Part shown: positions 6,768-13,217 of the stretch, one piece after another | Layout of the letters: each line of letters begins with the position of its first letter | Position numbering within the stretch: position 1 is the stretch's first letter | Origin: a virus | Length of the DNA: 20,404 bases | Virus record (IMG/VR): IMGVR_UViG_3300042146_000083 | Span: 1 to 20,404 of that record | Reading direction: 5' to 3' (one strand) | Notes under the pieces: model-generated | The model's database searches: none | Seen by the model: the letters and a program-made list of their open reading frames with translations, nothing else | What the model was told of the DNA's origin: nothing | Made by a program: the position numbers and the translations under genes

Positions 6768-7125
6768 CTTTGAAGGGCACGATGATCTCGTCGCCTGCAT
6801 CTCGCTTGAGCTCAGCCAAGCTCTGCTCTTGAAACGCTCGCGACACCTTTTCGCTTGGCTCGTAAGGTGTCGTGACATTCCGAAGCATCCAAGCCTGTGT
6901 TTCGAAGTCGGCGCCGATCAGGTTCTTCAGCAGCCTTTGGTGAATGTCCTGCTGGTTGTTGATGCCGTGGGCAGCCATGACCTTTTTCAGGTCGGGCTTG
7001 AACACACCAGCCACCTCAACCGTGAACTTCTCGATGCCCAGCGCGGCATTCCTGGCCGCTTCCTTCTCGCGCTTCTTGCGCTGCTTGATGGCTTCCGCCG
7101 TCAGCTCCTGCTGTTCCTCGGCCAT
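6748..7125 (-). CDS. Phage protein of unknown function with altered C-terminus
   Basis: A 125-aa protein whose ATG 7125 is preceded by AAGAGG. The N-terminus is a charged helix (EEQQELTAEAIKQRKKREKE), followed by a mixed domain containing KPDLKKVMAAHGINNQQDIHQRLL and then DEIIVPF near the end. I take the natural end to be near DEII(V)P. The last residues (KVNSEIL) and the stop come from the reverse complement of moron 3's final codons, so the tail appears to have been replaced at insertion. No enzymatic motif seen. Confidence 0.6.
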   Translation of the reverse strand: MAEEQQELTAEAIKQRKKREKEAARNAALGIEKFTVEVAGVFKPDLKKVMAAHGINNQQDIHQRLLKNLIGADFETQAWMLRNVTTPYEPSEKVSRAFQEQSLAELKRDAGDEIIVPFKVNSEIL

Positions 7126-7210
7126 GGCCTACCTCTTCAATTCCGCTGGCCGGCAAGTCCAGCCATGTCTGTCGTCGGCGCTGGCGCACCTGGTTGCTGA
7201 TGCGCCTCAT
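7016..7210 (-). CDS. Possible 64-aa basic protein
   Basis: Starts with an ATGA overlap at the stop of the 153-aa gene. The first ~30 codons encode a basic, arginine-rich segment (MRRISNQVRQRRRQTWLDLP) that is not shadowed by another gene. The remaining ~35 codons lie in another frame over the 125-aa gene. The coupling and the basic start suggest a real small gene, but the long overlap argues the true product could be different or shorter. Confidence 0.3.
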   Translation of the reverse strand: MRRISNQVRQRRRQTWLDLPASGIEEVGHGRGTAGADGGSHQAAQEAREGSGQECRAGHREVHG

Positions 7211-7668
7211 GCTGCGACCTTCACCTGATGCCAGGCGCCGGCGGCGTAGAACAACTTCGCGGCCTGCGCCTCGTCGAGCGTAATCTCCGCTGGAATGGCG
7301 ATCCATCCAGATGCGACCAGGTGGTTGGGGTTGCAGGTGTTGCGCAGCTCCAGGTAGTAATGCTCGATGGCATCTGTCAGGCGATCTACCTTGTAGATGC
7401 CCTCCGGCGAGATCTCCACCGACTTGACGTACTCACCGCCGCGCTCGTCTCGACACATGGCGCTGATGTAGATCGTCCAGCGGTAGGAGAATTCGAACAG
7501 TGCGTTGGCGATGGCCAGGCTTCGGATCTGTCGGCAGCTCTTCCAGTTCGCCATGATCTGCGCGCCGCTTGGGTCGATGTTCACGACCGCGACGTGATTC
7601 GTTCGGAGCAGCGCCCGGCAGCTGCGTTCTGCGCGGACGAATCCGTTATTCGGTTTCCGTTTGCTCAT
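7207..7668 (-). CDS. Conserved phage protein, unknown function
   Basis: A 153-aa protein with ATG 7668 preceded by GGAGG and overlapping (ATGA) the stop of the 80-aa gene. It has a basic N-terminus (MSKRKPNN), a central hydrophobic-aromatic stretch (ALFEFSYRWTIYISAM), then ERGGEYVKSVEI and an IEHYYLELRNTCNP segment. I associate it with an uncharacterised protein in Pseudomonas phage early operons. There is no signal peptide. No function proposed. Confidence 0.65.
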   Translation of the reverse strand: MSKRKPNNGFVRAERSCRALLRTNHVAVVNIDPSGAQIMANWKSCRQIRSLAIANALFEFSYRWTIYISAMCRDERGGEYVKSVEISPEGIYKVDRLTDAIEHYYLELRNTCNPNHLVASGWIAIPAEITLDEAQAAKLFYAAGAWHQVKVAA

Positions 7669-7907
7669 AGCGCCTCCGCGATTTTCCGCAGCGCCTTGCG
7701 CTCAGCCGCTGAGATGGCGGGGCGCCGGCGTTTGAGGACGGTTTCGGGATCGATCTTTGCGGATCGTTCGGCAGGTGGTGGATTGAGCTGAGCAGGTTCC
7801 GCTCTGGTGAAGCGCCCGCCGGCCGCTAGGTGCTGTTCGACCTGGCTGGAAAGCTCCCGCGCTTTATCGCGCCGGAACTCGATGTCGTATTTCAGGTTGC
7901 TGATCAT
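7665..7907 (-). CDS. Small 80-aa phage protein, unknown function
   Basis: ATG 7907 is preferred over the in-frame GTG 7916 because GAGGTGG sits 6 bases before the ATG. The N-terminal helix (MISNLKYDIEFRRDKARELS) is charged, the middle is proline-rich (ERSAKIDPETVLKRRRP), and the C-terminus is a short basic helix (AAERKALRKIAEAL). It lies directly downstream of the nuclease gene and is coupled to the 153-aa gene. No recognised domain. Confidence 0.6.
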   Translation of the reverse strand: MISNLKYDIEFRRDKARELSSQVEQHLAAGGRFTRAEPAQLNPPPAERSAKIDPETVLKRRRPAISAAERKALRKIAEAL

Positions 7908-7927
7908 GTTGGCCACCTCATTAGTTA

Positions 7928-8590
7928 TCAGGCACTTAAACGGTAGGCTTGGGCGCGAGCTCGGTCCGCGACTTCATCAACCATGCGATTCAGTTCCAGG
8001 TTGAACTGGACGAGTTCTTTGTGCAGGTTGGCGATGTAGTCTTCGTCGCGGTAAATCGTCTCGATATAGAGCTGACACTCTTCATCTTGGCGAGAATCGA
8101 ACGACAGGAAGTCCCACCATTTCCGGCCAGTAACGAACATGCAGCCCTGCACTTGAGGCATATGTTCCTCGGGCATGCCTTCGAGCCATGTCTTGACGTG
8201 AATCGCCTCATTGAAAGGGCACTTCGACTCGGTGCCTCCGTCATCGTTGATCAGCCCGTCAGGCGAGCAGCCGAGCCAGTCGTACTTCGGGTGAACAATG
8301 AATTCCGACGGCATCACGATGTTGCCGGTCAGCATCTCGTAGGCGTCCTGAGCCTTCTGCTCTTCGGTGTGACCCCACTTCAGGGAGGCGCTGCTGACGT
8401 TGTGCTTGGACTTCTTCGCCAGTCGCTCGAAGCACAGCTCGCGCATGTATGAGGTACGAGCCCCCATAGGTTCGCGCTTCCCGTTTTTGTCAGCCTTCCC
8501 CCATGCCATCACGTCTTTAAACCGGCTGGCTGTCACTCGGCCTGATCGGTCTGCATGCCACTTTTCAGTGCCCTGAAGTTCCGCTCTCAT
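7928..8590 (-). CDS. YqaJ/lambda-exonuclease-type recombination nuclease
   Basis: A 220-aa nuclease of the PD-(D/E)XK fold, expected to degrade 5' ends of double-stranded DNA and load the annealing protein encoded just upstream. Visible family marks: RVTASRF (18-24); WGHTEEQKAQDAYE (72-85) with the conserved glutamates; GCSPDGLI (107-114) with D111; ESKCP (121-125), giving the E121-x-K123 pair; and MPQVQGCMFVTGRKWWDFLS (144-163), the Q-containing helix and following strand. All active-site residues are present and the length is normal. ATG 8590 follows GAGGAAG and overlaps the recT stop (TAATG), so the two genes are translationally coupled. This is the phage's Red-like exonuclease. Confidence 0.92.
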   Translation of the reverse strand: MRAELQGTEKWHADRSGRVTASRFKDVMAWGKADKNGKREPMGARTSYMRELCFERLAKKSKHNVSSASLKWGHTEEQKAQDAYEMLTGNIVMPSEFIVHPKYDWLGCSPDGLINDDGGTESKCPFNEAIHVKTWLEGMPEEHMPQVQGCMFVTGRKWWDFLSFDSRQDEECQLYIETIYRDEDYIANLHKELVQFNLELNRMVDEVADRARAQAYRLSA

Positions 8591-9579
8591 TACGCCGCTT
8601 CCTCGGCCTGAGACAGGCCGTCGTTGGTGCCAGTCATATCGGTAAAGTCGCCATCAACGGTTGCCGCCATGTTCTTGAGCGCTTCGTGACACTCCAGGCC
8701 GATCGCTGCACGCTGTTTAGGCTTGAGACCTGCCCAGGCTGTTGCATAGGCGTCGATGTCCTGCCGCTTCGCGACTACCAAAAGGTCTGCGAATACTCCG
8801 TCTATTTCCGGCGACGGGGATTTCGGACCGAACGAAACACCAGCAGCGGCAGCGGTGTTTGAAGCCTGCTTCGCGGGGGTGATATCGATTTCGCCGCCGT
8901 ATGAGTCTTCGAACTCATCGGGTGTATAGACGCCGAGGATGACGTCAGGGCAGAAGAGTCGAGCCCATTTTTTAGTCACCAAGTAGGCAATCTGCTGCTT
9001 CGGATCCTCCGCCCAAAGCGTGGAGTTCCGGGTGCGGACCTGAGTGAGCAGAAGCTCCAGAACGCGGGGCTCGTCTTCGCCTTTGAAGGTTGCCCAGACC
9101 TTGATCCCGAGACCTTTCTCGTCGTCAAAACTCCAGTCAGGAACGCGGTATTTCTTGAATTCGCCAGTGTCCTCGTCCTTCTTGGTTCTGCTGGTGACTT
9201 CGCGCATCTTCCCGATGACGTTTTCCCAGGCGCCGAACCATTCGAAGTTCAAACGACCCTTCACCGGTGCCTTGGAGGTGATCACTGCGTTGACGAGCTG
9301 CGCCTCGTAGCTCAACGCACCGCCGTTGACGATGAACGTCTTCTGCGCAACAGCGAATGGGTTCATCTGCCACTGCATTGCTTGTAGCACCACCGCCATG
9401 CAGTCAGCTTGATTGCCCTTCAAGTGCTTGGGAACTGTTGTCACGCCTTTCGACATCATCAGTGCGAGGTCGCTCATCGACTTCATGGTGCCAGGGTCGA
9501 GAATGAGCGCTGCCGCGTTGTGCGATGGGTCATGGTAAGTGGCGATACCCGTTGGTGCCTGGGTGTCTGAATCAGTCAT
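8590..9579 (-). CDS. recT: RecT-family single-strand annealing protein
   Basis: A 329-aa protein that would anneal complementary single strands during phage recombination together with the adjacent exonuclease. The core at about 30-220 shows the RecT-like arrangement: MKSMSDLALMMSKGVTTVPK; GNQADCMAVVLQAMQWQMNP; FIVNGGALSYEAQLVNAVIT; then WARLFCPDVILGVYTPDEFE. The C-terminal ~100 residues are low-complexity or acidic (PAKQASNTAAAA, then a helical segment), typical of the variable tail. ATG 9579 has GGAGAG upstream. Its pairing with a YqaJ-type nuclease makes the assignment firm. Confidence 0.92.
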   Translation of the reverse strand: MTDSDTQAPTGIATYHDPSHNAAALILDPGTMKSMSDLALMMSKGVTTVPKHLKGNQADCMAVVLQAMQWQMNPFAVAQKTFIVNGGALSYEAQLVNAVITSKAPVKGRLNFEWFGAWENVIGKMREVTSRTKKDEDTGEFKKYRVPDWSFDDEKGLGIKVWATFKGEDEPRVLELLLTQVRTRNSTLWAEDPKQQIAYLVTKKWARLFCPDVILGVYTPDEFEDSYGGEIDITPAKQASNTAAAAGVSFGPKSPSPEIDGVFADLLVVAKRQDIDAYATAWAGLKPKQRAAIGLECHEALKNMAATVDGDFTDMTGTNDGLSQAEEAA

Positions 9580-9632
9580 GGCGCTCTCCGTGGCCGACGT
9601 GGAGTCGATCGGCCTTCAGATGGAAAGGGGAG

Positions 9633-10793
9633 TTAGAAGCGGATGGCGCGAAGCCAGGCGCGAGCAGTGTCGAGGTCCACGTCGAAGCCCAGGGCTACAA
9701 CCTCAACGATGTCTTCAACCGGCGGCGCAGTAGTAGTCACGTCATCAGGTTCAGCGGCGATCGCCTTTGCGCTGACGGGGGCGACTTCTACTTGCTTTTC
9801 GATCAGCGTCGCGACCGCAGCAATGACAGGGGCCGGTGCGGCAGCTTGGGCGCGCAGGCGAGCCAGTTCTTCCTGATCACGCTGATACTGTGCGTCGCGT
9901 TCGCGCTGCTGGCGCTGTTGCTCTTCCTGCTGCTCACGCTGTTGGCGTTGCTGTGCTTCCATGTCGCGGCGCTGCTGGTCCAGATCGTCCTGTTGCTTCT
10001 TCAAACGAAGACGGTCTTCTTCGGCGCGTTGCTTGCGCAACTCCTCAGCTTCTGCGTCAGCGATGCGCTGTTTCTCGCGCAACTCATCGAGTTCTTTCTG
10101 CTGGGCCAGCAACTTGGCTGCTGCCTCTTCACGTTCGACAGCAGACTTGTGAAGCGTTTCCAACTGCTCAATGGCGTTGTCGCGTGCGATGGTGCCTTCA
10201 GCTTCGAACTCGGCATATTCTTCGGGCAGGATCACCGATTCCTTGACGCTTTGCAGAATGCTTGTGACATCAGCAGCGCTGCGGCTTGCATATGCAGCAG
10301 CGACAGAACTGAAGCGGGTAATCTTTGTCCGGATGGCTTCGACACGTTCAGCCTCGACACGTTCGCGCTCGGCTTTGGCGTCAGCTACGCGTTTTTCTTC
10401 GGCCTTGATTGCTTCGTCAACAGGCGCTTCGATCGCCAAGACTCGATCCTTCAGCGCCTCACCGAACTCTTTAACCTGGTTGACGCGAGCCTGGGCATCC
10501 TTGACCTTCTGCTGATAGGGAATCAGCGCCGTCTTGGTGGTGTTGGCCAGGGCATAGCGCACGTCGCGAATATCGACGCGAACCTCCTTTGCATTCGCCA
10601 ATCCTTCGCTGGTTGAGCAGTCAACGACCAGCTTCGCGTAAGTGGTTTCCAAACGAACGATCTGTTCCTCGTGCGGCCGGTATTCGGCGATGTCGGTGAC
10701 GGCCACTGCAGGGGCGATAGATTTTTGTGCGTCGTCGGTATCGCTCACTTCGAACGATTCTTGCGCGAGTGCTTGTTTAGTATTTGCGGACAT
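9633..10793 (-). CDS. Long coiled-coil protein of the recombination block
   Basis: A 386-aa protein (ATG 10793, GAGGAA upstream). Residues 1-130 form a helical domain containing LETTYAKLVVDCSTSEGLANA and DVRYALANTTKTALIPYQQK. Residues about 130-330 are an almost continuous charged coiled coil with very high Q, E, R and A content (RQQREQQEEQQRQQRERD), giving the TolA/DUF1351-like look seen in proteins upstream of RecT in many phages. The C-terminal 50 residues (VEDIVEVVALGFDVDLDTAR) form a separate small helical end. It is probably cytoplasmic and probably assists replication or recombination, but no enzyme motif is present. The coiled coil produces a long spurious antisense frame. Confidence 0.75.
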   Translation of the reverse strand: MSANTKQALAQESFEVSDTDDAQKSIAPAVAVTDIAEYRPHEEQIVRLETTYAKLVVDCSTSEGLANAKEVRVDIRDVRYALANTTKTALIPYQQKVKDAQARVNQVKEFGEALKDRVLAIEAPVDEAIKAEEKRVADAKAERERVEAERVEAIRTKITRFSSVAAAYASRSAADVTSILQSVKESVILPEEYAEFEAEGTIARDNAIEQLETLHKSAVEREEAAAKLLAQQKELDELREKQRIADAEAEELRKQRAEEDRLRLKKQQDDLDQQRRDMEAQQRQQREQQEEQQRQQRERDAQYQRDQEELARLRAQAAAPAPVIAAVATLIEKQVEVAPVSAKAIAAEPDDVTTTAPPVEDIVEVVALGFDVDLDTARAWLRAIRF

Positions 10794-10834
10794 GACAATT
10801 CCTCGCCGCGCGGTGCGCAGCTTTTAAGGGGGGG

Positions 10835-10951
10835 TTATTGGGTGAGTTGAGAGCAGTAGGAGCTCGCCAGAATCCAGGCAGTGAAGAAGAGCAGGGCGAT
10901 AGCTGAGCCGCGCCAGAACCAGAAGCGCTTTGCACGCTGGTAGGAGGTCAT
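10835..10951 (-). CDS. 38-aa single-TM membrane peptide
   Basis: It starts in an ATGA overlap with the stop of the next gene (10948). The protein begins MTSYQRAKRFWFWRGSAIAL and continues into a hydrophobic helix (about 15-30) ending SSYCSQLTQ. A basic, aromatic N-terminus and one TM suggest an inner-membrane peptide with the N-terminus inside. Function unknown. Confidence 0.55.
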   Translation of the reverse strand: MTSYQRAKRFWFWRGSAIALLFFTAWILASSYCSQLTQ

Positions 10952-11067
10952 CGCACCACCGCCATAGGAAGGCTGATCTGCCGAGGCTCGCCGTTCTCTT
11001 TGAATAGGATGTATTGGAAGAGGAACACGGTCAGGCCGAAGGCCAGGAGCCAAAATACGATCTTCAT
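10948..11067 (-). CDS. 39-aa single-TM membrane peptide
   Basis: It starts in an ATGA overlap with the 64-aa gene. The sequence MKIVFWLLAFGLTVFLFQYI is one hydrophobic helix, followed by the short polar tail LFKENGEPRQISLPMAVVR. It may act with the neighbouring 38-aa TM peptide, to which it is coupled. No family known to me. Confidence 0.55.
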   Translation of the reverse strand: MKIVFWLLAFGLTVFLFQYILFKENGEPRQISLPMAVVR

Positions 11068-11258
11068 GACCGGACCCTCACCGCAATCCGGCCGCCCTTC
11101 ATGGTGGCCGCCAGGCGCTTCGGCAGGCTCGCCACTGCACGATCACGCGGCTGGCCGATCACTTCATTAAATGGAAGGTTGAAGCCCAACATGATCAGCT
11201 TCGATTCGATCTCGTCGAGCTGATCGTCGATCAGTGATTTAACTGGCGGGGTGGTCAT
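11064..11258 (-). CDS. 64-aa phage protein, unknown function
   Basis: ATG 11258 (GGGAG upstream) overlaps the stop of the 77-aa gene as ATGA. The protein has an N-terminal acidic helix (LIDDQLDEIESKLIMLGFNL) and a basic C-terminus (LPKRLAATMKGGRIAVRVRS). It appears soluble. The frame continues upstream of this ATG but without a ribosome site. It is one link in the chain of coupled small genes between the PL leader and the recombination genes. Confidence 0.6.
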   Translation of the reverse strand: MTTPPVKSLIDDQLDEIESKLIMLGFNLPFNEVIGQPRDRAVASLPKRLAATMKGGRIAVRVRS

Positions 11259-11488
11259 GCTGCCGCTCCCTGCTTTGGTGAGTTGGTGTAGTTGGCGTAA
11301 ATTTGCTCGATGCGTGCCCTGTAATGCCGGTGCTCGCTGTCGTCGATGGCACGCAGCATGTAGGCGAGGGTGATGCACGACGTCACCGCTGAACTGGCGT
11401 TGGGCTTGCCGAGGTTGCGGATCATGTTTTCGATCTCACCCTCGATCCAGGTGACGGCCGTCTGGTGGTCGCGTTGTGAATTGTTCAC
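11255..11488 (-). CDS. 77-aa helical phage protein, unknown function
   Basis: It starts at GTG 11488 in a GTGA overlap with the stop of the 82-aa gene. Helical throughout: HQTAVTWIEGEIENMIRNLG, then SAVTSCITLAYMLRAIDDSE and RARIEQIYANYTN. No catalytic or binding motif is visible. The overlap arrangement on both sides supports it as real. Confidence 0.6.
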   Translation of the reverse strand: MNNSQRDHQTAVTWIEGEIENMIRNLGKPNASSAVTSCITLAYMLRAIDDSEHRHYRARIEQIYANYTNSPKQGAAA

Positions 11489-11733
11489 GCTGCGTCTCCT
11501 TTCGGCGGGCAGACCAGTTCCATTTTCACCATGGCCAGGCCAATGCGCCGCTTCAGGTTTTTCCGCTCTTCCACCAAGCGGGCTTCCCGATCGATCAGCG
11601 CCTGGGTGCGCATCTGTTCGGCGGCCTCGTAGTCATGGAACTCTTCGGGCTGCGATTTCTTCTCGCGCCCCCAAGCGTCGTAGCGCCGGTCCCATTCTCG
11701 GGCCTGGGCGCTGTCTGCATAGCTGGTGGACAT
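11485..11733 (-). CDS. 82-aa helical phage protein, unknown function
   Basis: ATG 11733 has GGAGG six bases upstream, one of the best ribosome sites in the window; frames extending further up lack one. The sequence is dominated by charged helices (AQAREWDRRYDAWGREKK; EEFHDYEAAEQMRTQALIDR) and ends with CPPKGDAA. It is the first gene after the hairpin-rich tract and opens the chain of overlapping small genes. Confidence 0.65.
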   Translation of the reverse strand: MSTSYADSAQAREWDRRYDAWGREKKSQPEEFHDYEAAEQMRTQALIDREARLVEERKNLKRRIGLAMVKMELVCPPKGDAA

Positions 11734-11844
11734 GGTCGCCTCCAGATCGGCGGATGTTGATCCAACAAAACTCGGCTGCACTCATCCATTCCGCTGGTTG
11801 CCGTTGGGCGCGGAGGGGAGTGCATGCGGGTGGTGTTGGGAGAG

Positions 11845-12015
11845 AGTTGCCCAGGCCCGCTACTGGCGACGGCCTGGGTTTGCAGCATCAGCAATGTGCG
11901 ATGACGTTCGGTTGGGCCTACCGGTCCCCGGTTGATGCGCGGTCACATCCTCGGCCCTGCTGTCCGCTACCTGTCAGGTGTTGGGCGCAGCCTTCAGGCT
12001 TACTGCGCCACACGG
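11845..12015 (-). ncRNA. Candidate structured RNA element in the leftward transcript
   Basis: The gene-free tract 11734-12131 contains four close inverted repeats: CCCAGGCC 11850-11857 with GGCCTGGG 11871-11878; ACCGG 11920-11924 with CCGGT 11928-11932; ACCTG 11969-11973 with CAGGT 11975-11979; and GGCGCAG 11984-11990 with CTGCGCC 12003-12009, which also holds an inner AGCC-TTCA-GGCT hairpin. No T run follows any of them, so they are not simple terminators. Strand is assumed leftward because PL transcription must cross here. Possible roles are an antitermination (put-like) element, a processing site or a small RNA. In the same tract GGAGG stands before a minimal ORF (TTG or ATG, ending at TAA near 12023). 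Confidence 0.4.
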
Positions 12016-12131
12016 GTGGTTCGCTTACTGGTACATGGCTGTCAATCCTCCGTGTTGGGTTAGCAGAACAATGCAGGTGGCCGGTATAAGCCGGAGATTC
12101 GTCCGCACTGGCTGTAGGGATGTGAGGTTCA

Positions 12132-12806
12132 TCAGCCGTGAGTAATCGATAGGTCGCTGATGATGCAGATCGAAGCGTCTTCAGGGTCGGTCGTTTCGGA
12201 GTAATCGATCTGGTTGTAAACACCGCCGTGGAAGGCGAGCGTTTTCGTGTCCCATGTACTGTCGAGACGCATGATTGCGGAGGTGGATTTGACGCCGTTG
12301 CAGCTCGCCGACACGGAAACGGCACCGCTTGAATTCGCGTGGATGTTGATTTTGAAAAGTGCACCCAGCGGCACGTTTTCCAGCACCGTCGAGTTGACTG
12401 GGTCGTCTTGCAGATAGCTCGACCGGAATCCCATGGTGATTTTTCCCTTGTTCCAAAACACCTTCACCGGGGGGCGTTCGGAACCCTGCACATGAATCTG
12501 GCTGATCACCACTTTCTGCAGCGAGTTGACTTTCGTCAGTCGCATTTCTTGCCGGTTCCAGTGATCGGCGGCGCTGGAGAACGGCCAGTAACCGGGTTCC
12601 TTCCACTCGCAGCGCGTGCGTTTTGTGCTCTTGCTTGAGGCACCGAGGGTTGGCGCCGTCATCTGCAGCGAACCATCTGGAAGCATCGAGATAACCTCTG
12701 GACATTCGAGCAGCGCTCGCCAACCGATGAGTTCAAGTGCGATGGGGTTGCTCTCGGAAATTGGAAGCGGAGTAGCGATGGTGAAGTTGCTGATGTCTAC
12801 AGTCAT
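12132..12806 (-). CDS. Polysaccharide lyase family 7 (alginate lyase)-like protein
   Basis: A 224-aa protein matching the size of a bare alginate lyase 2 domain, which cleaves alginate by beta-elimination. The three PL7 signature strands are present in order: TRCEWKE (64-70), equivalent to R(S/T)EL(R) with R65; SQIHVQ (102-107) with Q103 and H105; and FHGGVYNQ (192-199), equivalent to YFKAGVYNQ, with Y197 and Q199. The first Y and the K of that last motif are changed (A191, H193). The predicted catalytic set R, Q, H, Y is intact. There is no signal peptide or TM, so release would need lysis or packaging with the virion. ATG 12806 has GAGG eight bases upstream. It is the first gene from PL. 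Alginate is the exopolysaccharide of many Pseudomonas, so degradation of host capsule or biofilm is the natural reading. A non-catalytic jelly-roll role is the alternative. Confidence 0.8.
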   Translation of the reverse strand: MTVDISNFTIATPLPISESNPIALELIGWRALLECPEVISMLPDGSLQMTAPTLGASSKSTKRTRCEWKEPGYWPFSSAADHWNRQEMRLTKVNSLQKVVISQIHVQGSERPPVKVFWNKGKITMGFRSSYLQDDPVNSTVLENVPLGALFKINIHANSSGAVSVSASCNGVKSTSAIMRLDSTWDTKTLAFHGGVYNQIDYSETTDPEDASICIISDLSITHG

Positions 12807-13098
12807 GGTCTTTACCTCATCCCATTTATGTCGCCTGGTTGATTTCCCGTCTGGCCCTGTCGCCAAGACCAGCCAGTGAAATCTTGTTTTCCGCTGGCAC
12901 CGCATAGCGGGTCATTCACGCGGTTCGAGCCTTTCGCTCTAGTCAGCCGTCGAGGTGGTCCTCGCGTTGGTAGCCTTTCGGGGCTATCTGATCTCCGGTC
13001 GCCGTAGAGGCAGTGCCGTCGTTGTTCGTATTGCGCTGATTGTTAAAGAGCGGTCAGGCCCCTTGAGGCCCTTCGCAGTGGCTGTGTGTCGCTGCGAT
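12807..13098 (-). other. Long untranslated leader of the PL transcript
   Basis: About 290 bases separate the inferred PL start from the first gene. No convincing ORF lies here on the left strand. The tract holds boxA (13041-13052) and short hairpins, including TAGCC/GGCTA (around 12975-12990) and GAGC/GCTC (around 12927-12940). A leader this long with boxA is the place of a nutL-type antitermination region. I found no N-like gene nearby. Confidence 0.5.
13041..13052 (-). promoter_or_regulatory. boxA antitermination element
   Basis: On the left strand the sequence reads CGCTCTTTAACA followed by ATCAG. This equals the rRNA-operon boxA core (GCTCTTTAACA), to which NusB/NusE bind, and is longer than lambda boxA. 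It lies about 45-55 bases into the predicted PL transcript. A clear boxB hairpin next to it is not evident. Confidence 0.75.
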
Positions 13099-13104
13099 GG
13101 ATGT

Positions 13105-13146
13105 AAATTAACCGCCGGTTTCTTTGTCGTCAATACCGGCGGTTAA
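13105..13146. promoter_or_regulatory. PL promoter with operators OL1 and OL2
   Basis: Two operator copies, TTAACCGCCGGTTTC (13108-13122) and AATACCGGCGGTTAA (13132-13146), have centres 24 bp apart and match the OR consensus TTAACCGNCGGTTAA. A leftward promoter fits: -35 TTGACG (complement of 13128-13133), a 17-bp spacer, and a weak -10 TAATTT (complement of 13105-13110). One operator fills the spacer and the other overlaps the -35, so CI or Cro binding would block it. Confidence 0.75.
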
Positions 13147-13184
13147 TTTATTTTCCGTGCAAATCGAATATGCTTTGGTAAAAG

Positions 13185-13200
13185 CTGTACATATATACAG
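13185..13200. promoter_or_regulatory. LexA (SOS) box
   Basis: CTGTACATATATACAG is a perfect CTGT-N8-ACAG LexA site with an alternating A/T centre, as in strong Pseudomonas and E. coli SOS boxes. It ends 17 bases before the start of the DUF1654 gene, where LexA would block its transcription until DNA damage. Confidence 0.8.
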
Positions 13201-13217
13201 TTATCAGGGGGTAATTG

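Noticed and set aside
7228-8452. Long rightward frames opposite the 153-aa and nuclease genes
   Set aside because: GC-rich shadow frames; the opposite strand has recognised motifs, ATGA overlaps and ribosome sites.
9525-10616. 363-aa rightward ORF
   Set aside because: Antisense of the coiled-coil gene; its repetitive Q/E/R codons leave the opposite strand open. No ribosome site, and it overlaps the recT start.
11595-11894. Leftward 99-aa frame through the gene-free tract
   Set aside because: Its only extra part over the 82-aa gene is unstructured, and no ribosome site is present. It gives way to the well-placed ATG 11733 in another frame.
11370-12089. 239-aa rightward ORF across the hairpin tract
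   Set aside because: It overlaps two well-supported leftward genes in its first part. The composition (P, R, W, S) is typical of a shadow frame, with no ribosome site.
13000-13060. boxB hairpin next to boxA
   Set aside because: Only weak, mismatched stems are seen near boxA, with no GNRA-type 15-mer. An N-dependent nut site cannot be claimed.
12955-13146. 63-aa rightward ORF in the PL leader
   Set aside because: It covers boxA and both OL operators and has no ribosome site or family features.
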